A stretch of 64,000 nucleotides of DNA, from contig CM060732.1 in the NCBI GenBank assembly GCA_030704615.1, positions 63,719,053 through 63,783,052 of the forward strand. Direction: 5' to 3'. The position numbers and the translations under genes are program-made. A model generated the notes under the pieces. That model saw nothing but the letters and a program-made list of their open reading frames with translations. It was not told the origin of the DNA and did no database searches. The DNA comes from Takakia lepidozioides (Eukaryota > Streptophyta > Takakiopsida > Takakiales > Takakiaceae). This document shows positions 1 through 11,969 of this stretch, in pieces (the first letter of the stretch is position 1; each line of letters opens with the position of its first letter).

Positions 1-1
1 T

Positions 2-1279
2 GGGAGTTTGAATAATGCTCGTCATGTGTTTGACAATATGGCTCAACGAGATGTGGCCTCATGGAATGCCCTGATCACAGGATATGCCCAGCATGGGTGT
101 GGTAGGGAGGCCTTTGAGATATATGAGCAAATGCAACGGGAAGGGGTGTTGCCCAACAAGGTCACGTTCATGTGTGCTCTCAATGTGTGTGCCAGCCTAG
201 GATCTCTGGAAAAGGGAAAGCGGATCCATGCCGAGATCAGCAAAAGTGGAATTGCCTCAGATATCATGCTTGACAACGCCCTTCTCGACATGTATGGCAA
301 ATGTGGGAGTGTAAAGGATGCACGTCAAGTGTTTGCCAACATGGTTCAACGTGATGTGGTCTCATGGAGTGCAATGCTTGCAGGATATGCGCAGCATGGG
401 TGTGGAAGGGAGGCCTTCCAACTATTTGAGCAAATGCAACAAGAAGACTTGACACCGGACTGTATCACCTTCACATCCCTTCTCTCTGCATGCAGCCATG
501 TGGGCCTATTGGATGAAGGTCGTCACTACTTTGATTCCATGAGACAAGACCATGGCCTCACTCCCACAGTGGAGCATTTTGGCTGCATGGTGGACCTTCT
601 TGGCCGTGCAGGGCGATTGGATGAGGCAGATGATCTCATCAGCAAGATGCAAATTGAATCAGATGTTGGAGTGTGGAGGGCCTTGCTCAGTGCCTGCAGA
701 ACTCATGGTAACGTGGAACTGGCAGAACGCGTGGCAAAAAATATTATCAAGAGGGATCCACAGCATGCTGCAGCTTATGTGCTCCTATCAAACATCTATG
801 CTGCAGCTGGCAGGTGGGATGAGAAAGCAAAGATAAGAAAAATGATGGGGGACAATGGTGTGAAAAAGGAGGCAGGGTGCAGCTGCATTGAGGTTGAGAA
901 TCGGATGCATACATTCGTTGTAGAAGACAAATCACATCCGCAAATCAAGGAAATCCATGCTAAGCTGCAGAGATTGTCTGGGCAGATGAAGGAGGCCGGG
1001 TACGTGCCTGACACAAGCTTTGTATTGCATGATGTGGAGGACGAGCAAAAGGTGGCTTCTCTTTGCTACCACAGTGAGAAGCTGGCCATTGCATTTGGGC
1101 TAATCAGCACACCCCCTGGGACAACTGTCCACATCATCAAGAACCTTCGGGTGTGTGGTGACTGCCACACGGCCATAAAGTTCATCTCAAAGATTGTTGG
1201 GCGAGAAGTTGTTGTACGGGATGCTAAACGCTTTCACCATTTCCAAGATGGTGTGTGTTCTTGTGGAGATTATTGGTGA
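2..1279 (+). CDS. DYW-type PLS-class pentatricopeptide repeat protein, C-terminal part (5' end outside window)
   Basis: Open from the first bases of the window, so the true start lies upstream; the last 426 codons are present. Family knowledge: PLS-DYW PPR proteins bind organellar RNA and perform C-to-U editing in plastids or mitochondria. Visible: PPR motifs with the recurring words SWNALITGYAQHG, VTFMCALNVCASLG and LLDMYGKCGSVKDARQVF, then E/E+ motifs (GRAGRLDEADDLI, YVLLSNIYAAAGRWDE), then a full DYW domain with the deaminase-like HSEKLA (HxE) and CGDCH (CxxC) signatures and the terminal tripeptide DYW before TGA. The PG box reads GCSCIEV where W is usual at the second C. No internal stop or frameshift, so this copy looks functional. 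A broken relative follows 300 bases downstream in the same orientation. Confidence 0.95.
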   Translation, partial: GSLNNARHVFDNMAQRDVASWNALITGYAQHGCGREAFEIYEQMQREGVLPNKVTFMCALNVCASLGSLEKGKRIHAEISKSGIASDIMLDNALLDMYGKCGSVKDARQVFANMVQRDVVSWSAMLAGYAQHGCGREAFQLFEQMQQEDLTPDCITFTSLLSACSHVGLLDEGRHYFDSMRQDHGLTPTVEHFGCMVDLLGRAGRLDEADDLISKMQIESDVGVWRALLSACRTHGNVELAERVAKNIIKRDPQHAAAYVLLSNIYAAAGRWDEKAKIRKMMGDNGVKKEAGCSCIEVENRMHTFVVEDKSHPQIKEIHAKLQRLSGQMKEAGYVPDTSFVLHDVEDEQKVASLCYHSEKLAIAFGLISTPPGTTVHIIKNLRVCGDCHTAIKFISKIVGREVVVRDAKRFHHFQDGVCSCGDYW

Positions 1280-1586
1280 ACAAGTAGCATCCACACGGTT
1301 GAAAGGAACGATTCGTGTCATTCAATGCAACAGTCAGTACCAAGTTCTCAATGAGGAATCCCCAGAATGACAAATGGTATGTATACTCTTAACATGGTAC
1401 TGTATGGAAGGAATATTGGGTCTATGATCTGTAAGTGCAGATTTAACAACAATACGCAAATCAAAGATCAAATGTGGCAAAAGAAACTTTGTTTTCAGGT
1501 ATTTTGTAAGAAATGGGGATATTTAAGACTTATTGACTGTTCTATGAGAATATTGGCTGTGGTATGGGGCTTCTTCCAGGGAGGTC

Positions 1587-2760
1587 GTGAGCTTAACCAT
1601 GAAGGAACGTGGTGGAGCAGACATGAAATACCACGAGAGAACAGGCTGTGGAGGTTTGCCAGCAGAGGGAAAGCAGGTCCATGCCCACATAATCCAACTT
1701 GGATTCAAGCCAAATATGTTTCTACTCAACACCCTTGTCAACATGTATGCCAAAGTGTGGATGCACGCTGAGTGTTTGACAAAATTTCTGAACGAGATAT
1801 TTTCACATGGACGATGATGATAGCAGGATATGCCAAGCATGGGTTTGGTAGGGAGGCTTGCAATCTCTATGAGGAAATGCAACAGGAAGGGGTCACACCC
1901 AACAAGGTCACGTTCATTTGTGTTCTCAATGCCTGTGCCATCCTTGGAGCCCTGAAGAAAGGCAAAGAGGTCCATGCTGATATCATTGAAGGTGGAATTT
2001 TACCAGATATTGTTAGAGAGTCCACATGTATTCCAAGTGCGGAAGCCTAAAGGATGCACTTCAAGTGTTAGATAAAATGGCTACGTGGAATGTGGTCTCT
2101 TGGAGTGCAATGATTGCAGGGTATGCTCAGCATGGTTGTGGTAGGGAGGCTTTCATGTTCTACGAGCAAATGCAAAAAGAAGGGGTGATGCCCAACAGGG
2201 TCACTTTCATTTGCATCCTGGATGCGTGTGCAAGCCTAGGAGCTCTGGAAAAGGTCAAAAATGTCCATGCAGACATCATGAAAACTGAGAATTTGCTAGA
2301 TATAAATTTGGAGACTGCCCCCCCTTTCTGACATGTATGCCAAATGCAGCAGCATGAAAGATGCACATAGAGTCTTTGACAATATGGCTAAACGAAATGT
2401 TTGTATCATGGAGTGTCATGATTCCAGGATATACTCAACACGGGTACGGTAAGGAAGCTTTCAAGATCTATGAGCAAATGATTCAGGGGTGAGGCCAGAC
2501 AAGGTTACATTCAATTTTGTGCCAGTCTAGGAGCCCTGGAAAAGGGCAAAGAGGTCTATGCTGATATGAGCAAATTTGCACCGGATATCATTCCGGAGAC
2601 ATGTATTGAAAACGTGGCAGTGTAAAGGATGCTCGTCAAGTGTTTGACAATATGCTCCACCTGGATGTGGTGTCATGGAATGCCATGATTGCTGGATATA
2701 CTCAGCAAGGGTGTGGTAGGGAGGACCTCCAGTTATTCCCACATCTTTGAATCCAAATTT
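1587..2760 (+). pseudogene. PPR pseudogene, multiply frameshifted
   Basis: Three reading frames must be combined to follow the PPR repeats. The first piece (to about 1770) carries GKQVHAHIIQLGFKPNMFL and a damaged VNMYAK. The second (1772-2030) carries ERDIFTWTMMIAGYAKHG and VTFICVLNACAILGALKKGK. The third (2026-2331) carries MYSKCGSLKDALQVLDKM and MIAGYAQHGCGREAF. From 2332 to about 2750 further PPR words (MYAKCSSMKDAHRVFDNM, DARQVFDNM) appear in shifting frames with deletions. There is no E or DYW domain, so the copy is also 3'-truncated. It sits in tandem with the intact gene at the window start and uses nearly the same repeat wording, which suggests local duplication followed by decay. 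Confidence 0.88.
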
Positions 2761-2829
2761 TGAAGCATTTGACAATGCTATAAAATTTTGACTCCTGCTG
2801 AAGTGAGCTATGACGTCACTTCAGCCCGA

Positions 2830-3021
2830 AGGGCTATTGCCTTCTGTATGGAAGGTGGCACCATCTAATGGGCAGGAATGCGGTTGCCCTACAACTCGAA
2901 AGTCCCAAGGTACCCACACTAGTGACCGGCGATTTGTTGCTATGATGGGATTCCAACATATGCGGCATTTGAATCCACGACCACTTGCTAGGTAGCCTTG
3001 TGCCCTAACCCATGGGCCCAT
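2830..3021 (-). repeat. Possible tRNA-derived SINE fragment
   Basis: Read on the minus strand, the segment from 3021 downward begins like a tRNA-type pol III promoter: TGGGTTAGGGCACAAGG resembles an A box, and about 35 bases later GGATTCAAATGCC resembles a B box with one extra base. No coding signal is present. The match is imperfect, so this is a tentative SINE head. A better example of the same class lies at 21362-21431. Confidence 0.3.
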
Positions 3022-4228
3022 CTGTTCAATGTTTCACTGCCAAACAGCCTCCCAGGGCAGCCTCAGAAATCCAGGAAAGTCCTGGGGTAAGAATTTTGTC
3101 AGAAAGATTTGCTCAAACCTTTCCCCTGCCCCTGCCACATAATCCTTCTGCTTAGGGAGGTCAGTATAATTACCAAGTGAATTTTTGAGTAGTGCTTTGG
3201 TTCAAAGCGGTTTACACTAGACTCTGCTTTACAGGAGGCATAATGCCGACCAGGAACTTCAGCGCTGGTGGTACCATGGTACCACTTGATGCAACGATTG
3301 GAAACCCGTCTTTATTCAACCTCGAGATGGAGCATCCCCTACATTGAAATGAATGTGGAAATCAAGTGCAGACTGCGCGGAGGATGGGCAAGCAACTGTA
3401 TGTGGTGGCCTTGCTTTCATGGCTGACTTCCTACCATGTGAGCTCCTTGCATACATGCTACCCAATCTCTAGAGAAAAATTCAATCTCACCTTTCACTGA
3501 CCAATTTGACAGATGCGGGCAGGCAGCAAAGGAGGTGGGTCCTATACAATTGGACCAAGACAATTCTACAATAGTACTAATAGTAGTAACAGTACTTTCT
3601 AGTCCTCTGTAAAATGACATTTAGAGTGAGAAGGCATGTGATGCAACACTGCCCCATTCACTGCTGAGTGACAGTGACCAGGGTGCCAACATAATCTATC
3701 TGCCAGTGCCCCGTTGTCCTCAATAGTGACAGACACTCAGGTTACTTAGAGCTCTCTCCGGTTCACCACCAAAGATCTTCACATGATCAAAAGGGCAATT
3801 GAGGTCTCGAGGTTGCCCATCATGGACGGCTCCAAAAATTGTTGTTTAGTTACTAATTTATTCAAGATGATGAATCCTTCTGATACTCATGCAATCCAAC
3901 TCCTTATCTTGAATCCACTAAGCTTGCTAGTACCCTCTGTCAAATCAACAAATACCATGGTGGAGTGACATAGGATTTACATTAAAGTTGAAAGATTAGG
4001 GTTGGTAAGAAAAGTGTGCATGAAGTGGACCCTCCACTAGGGTGCTGGTTCAAAGTGTGCATGAATAAATGATGAATGGTGTTTCACATTTTACTAACTG
4101 ACCTACAATGCACCCAGATTTACAAAAATGTTTCCTGCTGTAGAACTACCATAGTACTGCACTCTCACCTGCCTCGTATGAACATCACTAAAGAGGTCAC
4201 TGAACATCAATATGATGCAAGGAACTAA
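3022..4228. other. Intergenic DNA without recognisable features
   Basis: No ORF with family resemblance and no long repeat was seen. The only local structure is a perfect 18-bp palindrome at 3268-3285. The far end abuts the stop codon of the minus-strand ATPase gene, so up to a few hundred bases are probably its 3' UTR and terminator. Confidence 0.5.
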
Positions 4229-7200
4229 TTAAAGCAGGCTCGTCACAAAATGAGCAGCAGACCGGACACTGACCATATTGTGGTCGTGCAACCAGTGTTT
4301 TGCCTGTTCCTCAACATTCATTGCCAAGTTTCCTTTATGCTCCAGCAGCTCCTGTACACACACAAGATAGTTGTCCATGTTCAACTTGGGTAAGTGCAGG
4401 ACAAGCCCAAACAGATGCTTAAACTCAGTCGAGTCCTCAGTTCCTCCATGAACCAGCTCCAACTTGGCAGTTGTTGCACACAGCAGCACATTCTGAGGCC
4501 ATTCCTGCCATCCCCACCCTTATGTAAGAAACCTGCTTCATAAATGTGGAGTTGTTGGAAAGCAGACATGTGAGCTTCTACATGGTGGCATTCCCTCATA
4601 AAAAGCTCATGCAGTTAACTCCTTTAAGCAGGGCCAGCAACCAAAGAGCCCATTAAGGGGTTCATGCTGGGGGAGAGAAATAGAGATAGTTGGACCACCT
4701 GCAAATTGCCATCCAGTGCTGTTTTCAGTATTGTGAAGCCTTCCTCTCCTCCCTGTCTCAGTACAGAACAGAAATGTATTCCGTTGAGTGCAGAGTAGAC
4801 ATCCAACTAAAATGCACCTGAATTAAAAGGAAGCACCGAAATATCTAAGAATGAAGCCAAGCCAATTTCAGACATCTGCCTGATACTACTAAAGAAGTAC
4901 ATGTGGAAAACATAACATTAGGAAAGGATACATACCCGCGAAAAAAGGTCATCAATAATAAGGGCAAAGCGCAGCTGCCAATGCCGAGCCAGCTCCTCCA
5001 GTAGAGAATGTATGGTTTTCAACTCTGACTGAGGAAGTGTGACAACACGTAACCCTGTGTTGAGTGCAAGGTTACTCAGCACTGAGTTCAACAGCCATGA
5101 TTTCCCTACTCCACTTGGGCCAAGCTGCCACACATTCATTCAGTAAAGGTCATACATTTGCTGCACAAACTCATCCTGGTTTTCAGGAAATACTTGCGAG
5201 GAGAGAGGCCTGAAAAATTGGCTATTTCCGCTAAAAACAGGAACAAAAGAATCATCTCCACCTGGAGGTTGACTTGGAACCAAAAAAGTTGGGTAGACTC
5301 TCTTTTTGAGTATGAACAAATGTATAGCTCACATCCCTAGTTGCAATTCCCCAATCACCAGCCCAAAGTATTGTAAAGGAAAGGGGTATATGGGTGCTTG
5401 CAACCAGTCGCCATTTGGTCCAATAACCAATCTAGTACTGATTTCTCTTGGTGTTTGCACACCCCAGAAGTTGGGAGCCATTATGGCTAGGTGCCTCTAA
5501 CACTCAGTTCAAAGCATGAAGGGTGAAAGTGACCAGAAACAAGCCATCCTGGGGAACATGCACCAGATGGAGCTCCGCATGAAGCCACATGACCTGAACA
5601 AAGTGGGAACCTATCACTCTTATTTGCTAATTGGAACTAACTGTCAGCATCTTGGATGGGAAACCCCACTGCTGCTCCGGAAAGAACCTGTCCTTCTCAG
5701 CGAAGATAAGAAGTGGCAGTTACTTGCATCAAGCATACATCCCAAGTGTAGTCGTCACAAATAGTATGCATAGATGTCACATACCAGAAGAGTATGGTGG
5801 GCAGGAGAGCCAGAAGCATGTCTATGCAGGTTCTTTTGCAAGGCCTCTCGGTGAGCAGTATGTATCGTGAGGTTGCAAGGAGCTTTAGCTCTCACGAGGA
5901 TGAAATCACGGGCCATTTTCCCCCCTCTCCACTGCATCACTGCTTCCAAGATATTTCGAATTAGTCCTATATATAAAATCACCACTCTCTATGTCACGAG
6001 TCCTATTTTCCTCTCTTCCACTCGAAATTGTCTTCAAACTTCTCCTACTGCATGTATAATAGAAATGATCTGCTCATCTGCTGCTATCTAACAGTACACA
6101 TGATCATGGAATTGCAAGAAGACTCGCCGAATGGCACAGCTATCAGAACATAGATCCAGCACAAAGCTGTATCATGCCAGTTGACAGTGAGGCTAGTCTC
6201 TCCTAAAATAGAGTAGTTACAGCTGACACTTATCAGAATCCACACTAAATGGCACTCACCTTGTGTGGAGGCAAGTTGCCCACGACTGTGAATTGTGTAG
6301 TATCCTTCTAACATTGGTACTGCCTCTGACCACTTCCACAATCCCCCAATCTTTTTCCGCCACTTCACCCTTTCTGCAGAGCCCCTCTACATTGAGTATA
6401 CACTAGTTCTGGCCATCCTATATTGCATAATAACTAGGCATTCCAGTAACATCAAGCTCTCACACTGGAGGTGACAAGCTGCAGTCTGTCTGTCAGTCAT
6501 TAGCTCAAAATCATCCATGTACTCTATTGTTCTTGGAATTACCAACCCTGGTCAACAGTAAACAGCGAAACCACTTTTGAGCACTTATGTTGAACTCCTA
6601 CTTCACAGTTATAGGTAGCTCAAGCCATAAGGGCAACTTACCATGGTCAAGAAAAGATAGGAATGGATGATCAAAACTGTCATCGCCCTCATAGTTTTCA
6701 GCAGTAGACGCACTCTTTTCCTGTCCCTGCGCTTGTGACCTTTCTGCCACGCCACCATCATCTGCACATGACCGGAACATGCTGACTACATCTGGAGCAG
6801 AAAAGGCAAAGTGAATGAAGCATATGGAAGAAGCGGATCTATCGTCCTTTTAATTGTATTTCTGCTGCCGTTACATAGCTCCCTTTGTATCTCTCTTGAG
6901 CTGTACATGCATCCCTGACAGCTGGTCTCAAAGTGACAGGACTAGTGAGGCTACTCATTCCAACCTTTAGAGCAGGCAGACAGGCGCCCATGCCTAGGAA
7001 AACTGACTATTTAGACAAGCAGTAGTAAGGGTCATCTGTCTTCCACACTTACGGAGAGATGGAAGGAAGGCAACAAACCAGCACCCATGAGAGAGAAGCC
7101 AAAGCTGCTACAGCTTCCCTCAGCCACAACTGCTAATTTGCGCACTGTTTTGCAACTCAGATTTGAGGCGGCTGCTGTTCGCCATTCTGGCCTTAGATCC

Positions 7201-8754
7201 GCAACCATCAATGTCACCTGTGCAACACCATTACATTGCCAGTTCACCCTTTTCATCCTCACTCTCACATGAAAAACATCAGAACCAAGACAAATGATGA
7301 AAAGACAGGCAGTGAGGAGGGAAAAGGTCATCCTTTAAATTGTCTTACAGTAATGAATCCCTATGTGCAAAGAAAGATAGGTAGATTGACAATGTCTACC
7401 CAGCCACTCAGGGTAGATTCAGTGATGCTCAGTCGTTGTAAGGTGTCCAGGTCAGAAGCAGCAGCAGCCTGGAGGGAGGCAGGCACCCCAGCAGACGGCC
7501 ACATGCTCTTGGCATTCCCGAGATTTGCTGCTGCTTCTGCAAATGGGTTGCAGTCTCCTGCCAATATACCATCCAAGACGTAGTCCTCCCAGCTGCCCCC
7601 AGAACCCCCATAAGAACTTGCTCAGTCCAAGGAATGTGATTGGTGGAACATCCATTTCTGATACCCTTCCAGCTGGCATAAAATTTCCAAAAGACTACCC
7701 CAAGAAAGACAAGTATATTGACCATCACGGTATCCATGTGCTTACACACTTTGCCAGCCCACACCCAGACAAACTCTGATTCAGGCACCACTTTCAACTG
7801 ACCATCCTAATAACATGGCTATGCTTAATTTTTCGCCATTCATCAGCAGGAACATCCATCATGCTGTGTAAGTGGTTAGTGAAGATACAATTGAGGCAAA
7901 GGGGGGAGCATAACCACTGCGTGTGTACACAGGGAATGCAAGTACCTAGGATAGCGACCCATTGCCATGAGCTTGAAGAACTCCCCATACGACTCAAGTA
8001 GCTTCAATCCATCTGTCCATGTACAAAAATGTGATCTGCTTGGGTCAAGAGGGCTTCTCACACAAGGACCAGGCTGCTGCTTGTTCCACTGATCAAGAGA
8101 ATTCCTAGCTTAATCAGTCTTGGAGCATGCAAATATCGCAATAGCAAAGGATACGTACAGTATACATCCACAGATACAAATGCCTCCCTCCCATCCTGTT
8201 TGTCCAAGAAGACAACAGAACGCTATTTTTGTTACTTCTTTGGATCGGCGTCAACATTGAATTACTTTGGAATATATCCTCCAGAAAGTCCTCCAGCAGA
8301 CCTGATTCCAGCAGAAAGGAAATGAGTAAAGAGAAGAAGCCGGAGGCACAAACTTACCGTCGCCTCGGCGTAGCGCAAGCAGGACCTTCAGAAAGGCCTG
8401 GGCTGGAGGACGCCGCAACACCTCCTGATACATCAACAGCGTTGCTGCATCCTTCAGCAACGCATTGGCTGCCCTCTCTATCCTGTTAAGGCACACGGGA
8501 CAGTCCACGAATTAGTGAGCAATCCTCTTAAGGCTCTGTCTCGAGATAATAGGAGCACGCCCATCCCGCTGGTTGCAAGCAGCTCACCCAGCACGAGGGT
8601 CGGCTGTGAACCCAAGCGATGACACCACACAGCATCCAAGCCTGGCTGCTGGCCTCCCCTCTCTCAGAGACGGGTTTGTAGGGAGTTTGCTCCATCTTTT
8701 CAGTGGACTAATGGTAGATTCGTTGGTTCCGAACAGCACGCTTCTCACATGCAT
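4229..8754 (-). CDS. DUF815-family P-loop ATPase, 12 exons (about 543 aa)
   Basis: Exons on the minus strand: 8754-8588, 8482-8358, 8012-7946, 7863-7803, 7585-7400, 7217-7079, 6791-6642, 6373-6260, 5888-5785, 5124-4936, 4752-4699, 4504-4229. All have GT-AG borders and matching phases, and the total is 544 codons including TAA. Recognition rests on DUF815 (PF05673) landmarks: SDLDTLQRLSITE, then SGSPAHHTLL joined to LGPSGVGKSWLL (Walker A, about residue 372), FALIIDDLFSR (Walker B), GFTILKTALDGNLQ, QNVLLCATTAK, FGLVLHLP and the C-terminal SVRSAAHFVTSLL. The N-terminus (MHVRSVLFGTNES, rich in R and S) could be an organelle transit peptide. Family members are predicted ATPases of uncertain function. 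The position where the family usually has SNRRH reads TTAKLE here. The start codon, the 5888 acceptor and the 7585 acceptor are the least certain borders. Confidence 0.86.
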
Positions 8755-10837
8755 AGAATCTCTGTGCGGTACGCCAGCTCTGGAGTTCGTCGCTGCAAGA
8801 ATGGGCTCCAATGTTGGGCTCTTCCACCACACGTTACGACAAGGATTGTGATTCACAATTCTTTCGCTTGTGCTCCCCATGACCATACCTTGATGCACGC
8901 TCAGCATCGCCATTTTCCTGCAAGCTGCAAAGCAGCTGCACTGATTTCCCCACTGCACACAACACTGCAGCAGCGGAATGCATACGATAGTACTGGAAAT
9001 ATGTCTACGAATTGTACTATGACTACCAGCGACCAGAATACAAAGATCTTAAGGACGGAGCCGTGGCAAAACAAGCACAAGGATGTTTGTTGCTGGGTTG
9101 TTCGAATTCCTGTAGTGTCTATAGATGATGACGAGCACCTACTTTGGTGCGATTTGATGAGAAAGCAAAAGGAAGGAATTGTACGGTGACATGCAACTTT
9201 ATCCTGTCGATTTCACACGGGCTTTGCGCTCAGTCCATCGTGGGCCCTTCAACATCTCACGTTTCTTCTTGCAAGCACAGGAATGGCAGCGTGCTCGGGC
9301 GCTCTCGTGAGCGAGCAGGCAGAGTTCCTGCGTTCTTCTTTCAGTGAACGAACGGAAGGCCTCACATCATGTAGCAGAGTAGAGGATCGGCCGGGCAGAG
9401 TTTGGGGGAAATATTACTGTAAGGAGTTCATGTCATCGTCATACAAGGACTTTAGAAGAACGTGAGTGTAATCCAGACCATTTTCTCCTTCAGGTATAAT
9501 TGTCGTCTTTCAATCCATTTCAATCCATTGCAAGAGACAACTACAGCGGTGCTTGTCCCCATGCCTCGCTTGCGACCATGGTTCGTGGGGGCGAACCTGT
9601 TTATACCATGTTTTTGTCTCAGGGTGAGAATTACGAAAGGGCTCCGCTTAGCCCGCTTAAACCCCGATGAAAGTTCCAGAAGTGAGCTACAATTGCCAGT
9701 CTCTGTCTCTGGTTGTAGCCTAAAACTATGTAAGGCTGTGGTTGAAGCTATGGCTGCTCAGGTTCCTAATGCTGTATTTTACATAAAAGTCCAAGATCAT
9801 AGACTTCAGACATAACCACACAGGATTGTGGGTTGCACAGAGCTAGCCACCAGAATTCAGCTGGAAAGCAAGCAAACGAGGATCTTTTGTCCATTCTCAG
9901 TTGGTTTCAAGTCTGTAGAGCATTTTTCAGTTGCCGTGCCTCACGTAGCATCCAGCTCACATGGCAAAAAATGTCATGAGAGGTATCGGAGACTCCCCAT
10001 CATGGGGATCCTCATTTTGGAAGGAGTCATCATGGTGCTCGTTCCAGCTTGTACCACCTGTGCTGCCGGGTTTTCACACTTCGTATGCACCTGGTGTGTC
10101 AATACATACCTTCTGAATCTTGCAGAAAGAGATCTGCTTTTCTTTCCTGCAGAGGTTTTCTGGACGTAGATAAAAAAAGTGCCATCAATGCTGTGATTGT
10201 GTCGGTGTGGTGACAATACCCTCTGAATTTGCAGATGATGGCCACTTAATCCATGAAAAGATGCATAAGTAATGGTTGTACAGGTTGAATCTGCACTTTA
10301 GACGATCATGTTTATATCTCCCTTCTTGAGCCATCTCTTGAGGCAACCATTTCAAGTCGTATATCCTCCACGCGTGATTGCAGCCCTGTACATTATGGCT
10401 GATTTGCAGAAGGATACCTCCATACTGTAGATGTTGTGAATAGTACCATGTGGTTGGATTGTGGAAAAGCTGCTCCATGCAAGGTGAACCTCTGTACACC
10501 TTCTCTACCTGCTGGCTGTGCAACTGTTCATTTATCTCAACTCGAAGTTTTAGCACAGGAAGCTAAGCCTAGCATGCTGGTGACCAGCTAATCGCTCTTG
10601 TGATGAGAAAGGCAGCCAACAATCTGGGCACGGCAGTCGATTTGCAGACGAAATTTTACTTTCTTGGATATCAGGATCATCCACAAACTAATTGAAGTTC
10701 TTAGTCATGTATGTGGAAGAGGTGATACAGTCACGGGGGTGCACTTATCTAGAGAAATCCAAATGCCACCCCCTCAGTACTTCCCACACCATGACCTCTA
10801 TGAAACAGAGCCGAGTGAGAAACCGGTTGCACATTAC
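8755..10837. other. Intergenic DNA without a supported gene
   Basis: Several ORFs of 60-146 codons occur on both strands but none has family resemblance, domain structure or convincing splice sites. The segment 9720-9815 weakly resembles 17590-17640 (shared words around gctgctcaggt and cttcagaca), which hints at an old dispersed repeat. The 200-300 bases next to 8754 are the probable promoter and 5' UTR of the ATPase gene. Confidence 0.4.
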
Positions 10838-11539
10838 CTTTTGCTGCCACCTTCAACCGCATTCTCTCTTCTATCATTTCCACCATCTGTTGTTCATCCT
10901 TGTAGGGATGCTTCTGCAGATAAACTTGTTCAGCAGCTGGTAAACCCTTGATCAAGCACATTTTCAAAATAGCAGGGCGTTCAGAAGGGATAGAGATTGC
11001 CTTACAAACTGCTGTTTTATCTCAGTGTAGTATTTCCAGACCCTCTCACCTGTCTTGTAAACTCTGTCCGGCATAGTATAATTATTCGGCTCTTCTGCCC
11101 TGAAGAGCTTAAATGCTAGAAGTCGTGCCACATCCCATTTCAACTCACCTTGATCTTTGATGCTGGCCTCGAACAAGGTACGAGCTTCACCCTTTAAGCA
11201 GAATCGGAAAGTGTTGGTGACCAACCCTGCAGGTACTTGATTGAACTTGACACTCATTTCAAAGAAGGTCAAAAAGACCTCAAAGTCTTCCCCTACTTTA
11301 AATTCAGGGTAGGGTTGTTTGTGAATCCGTTTGGATTCTACTGTTGTCACTTTAGGTGGTTCAGCTGTTTTGTTCAAGAGCAACAGCATTGAAGCTGGAC
11401 ACGAAGACAACACATTCATGTCCTCACATAATCCCTGCACGTTCAAATTGTTAACAAGAGAAGGAATCGGAAGCTCAGTTTGCTCAAAAGCATTTGGTTT
11501 CTCGTTGCCTTCTACCTGCGGGGACTCCTCCATGGGCAT
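10838..11539 (-). mobile_element. Retrotransposon gag-like fragment
   Basis: A 191-codon minus-strand ORF (11539-10964) contains a stretch typical of LTR-retrotransposon capsid: FEVFLTFFEMSVKFNQVP, TNTFRFCLKGEARTLFEAS and ELKWDVARLLAFKLFRAEE. After a one-base frame change near 10985 the protein-like sequence continues as PAILKMCLIKGLPAAEQVYL and EQQMVEMIEERM down to a good splice donor (AAAG|GTAATG) at 10838/10837. No protease, reverse transcriptase or integrase and no LTRs were seen nearby. It is therefore either a truncated element or a gag-derived host gene fragment. The family call (Ty3-like) is an inference from general gag character. Confidence 0.6.
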
Positions 11540-11969
11540 TGTCTAATGGATCCTACCAAATACGACGTAGGCCTCCTGAGTGACGTGAAACACGCGTCGG
11601 ACAGCAATGGTAGTATCCCCCGCTCCTCCAGTCTATCCAACCATGAAGTGGCCGGTGAAAACACTGCCACATGCACTTCGCTATCCACATCCACCTCCAT
11701 CTTCTTCAACCGCCTCCAGATGTGCAAGCGAATGCCCCACCTCACCCTTCCGCACAGGCGCAAGCTGCCCAACAACAGGTTGCAACCCTTCCCTCACCTG
11801 TGCGTCGGGTAAAACATAGGGCAAGACCTCCTCTGCAATGGGATCCAAGTCCTCACTGTGTGTGATACTGCCACACAAAACAATCCACATTAGAACAACA
11901 AATCAACAAATCAAATTGCTTGTTTGCCATGATGCAAAGACCACACTCTACATCTGCTGGTTACCGCTT
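11540..11969. other. Spacer, nothing recognised
   Basis: Lies between the gag-like ORF and the stop codon of the protease gene. Overlapping ORFs in this stretch are Pro/Arg-rich low-complexity readings without family resemblance. Part of it is probably the 3' UTR of the protease gene. Confidence 0.4.

Noticed and set aside
3268-3285. Perfect 18-bp palindrome GTGGTACCATGGTACCAC
   Set aside because: About one such palindrome in four windows of this size is expected by chance, and nothing around it suggests an operator or element end.
9462-9815. 117-codon plus-strand ORF
   Set aside because: No domain resemblance, no neighbouring exon and an ordinary composition; treated as chance.
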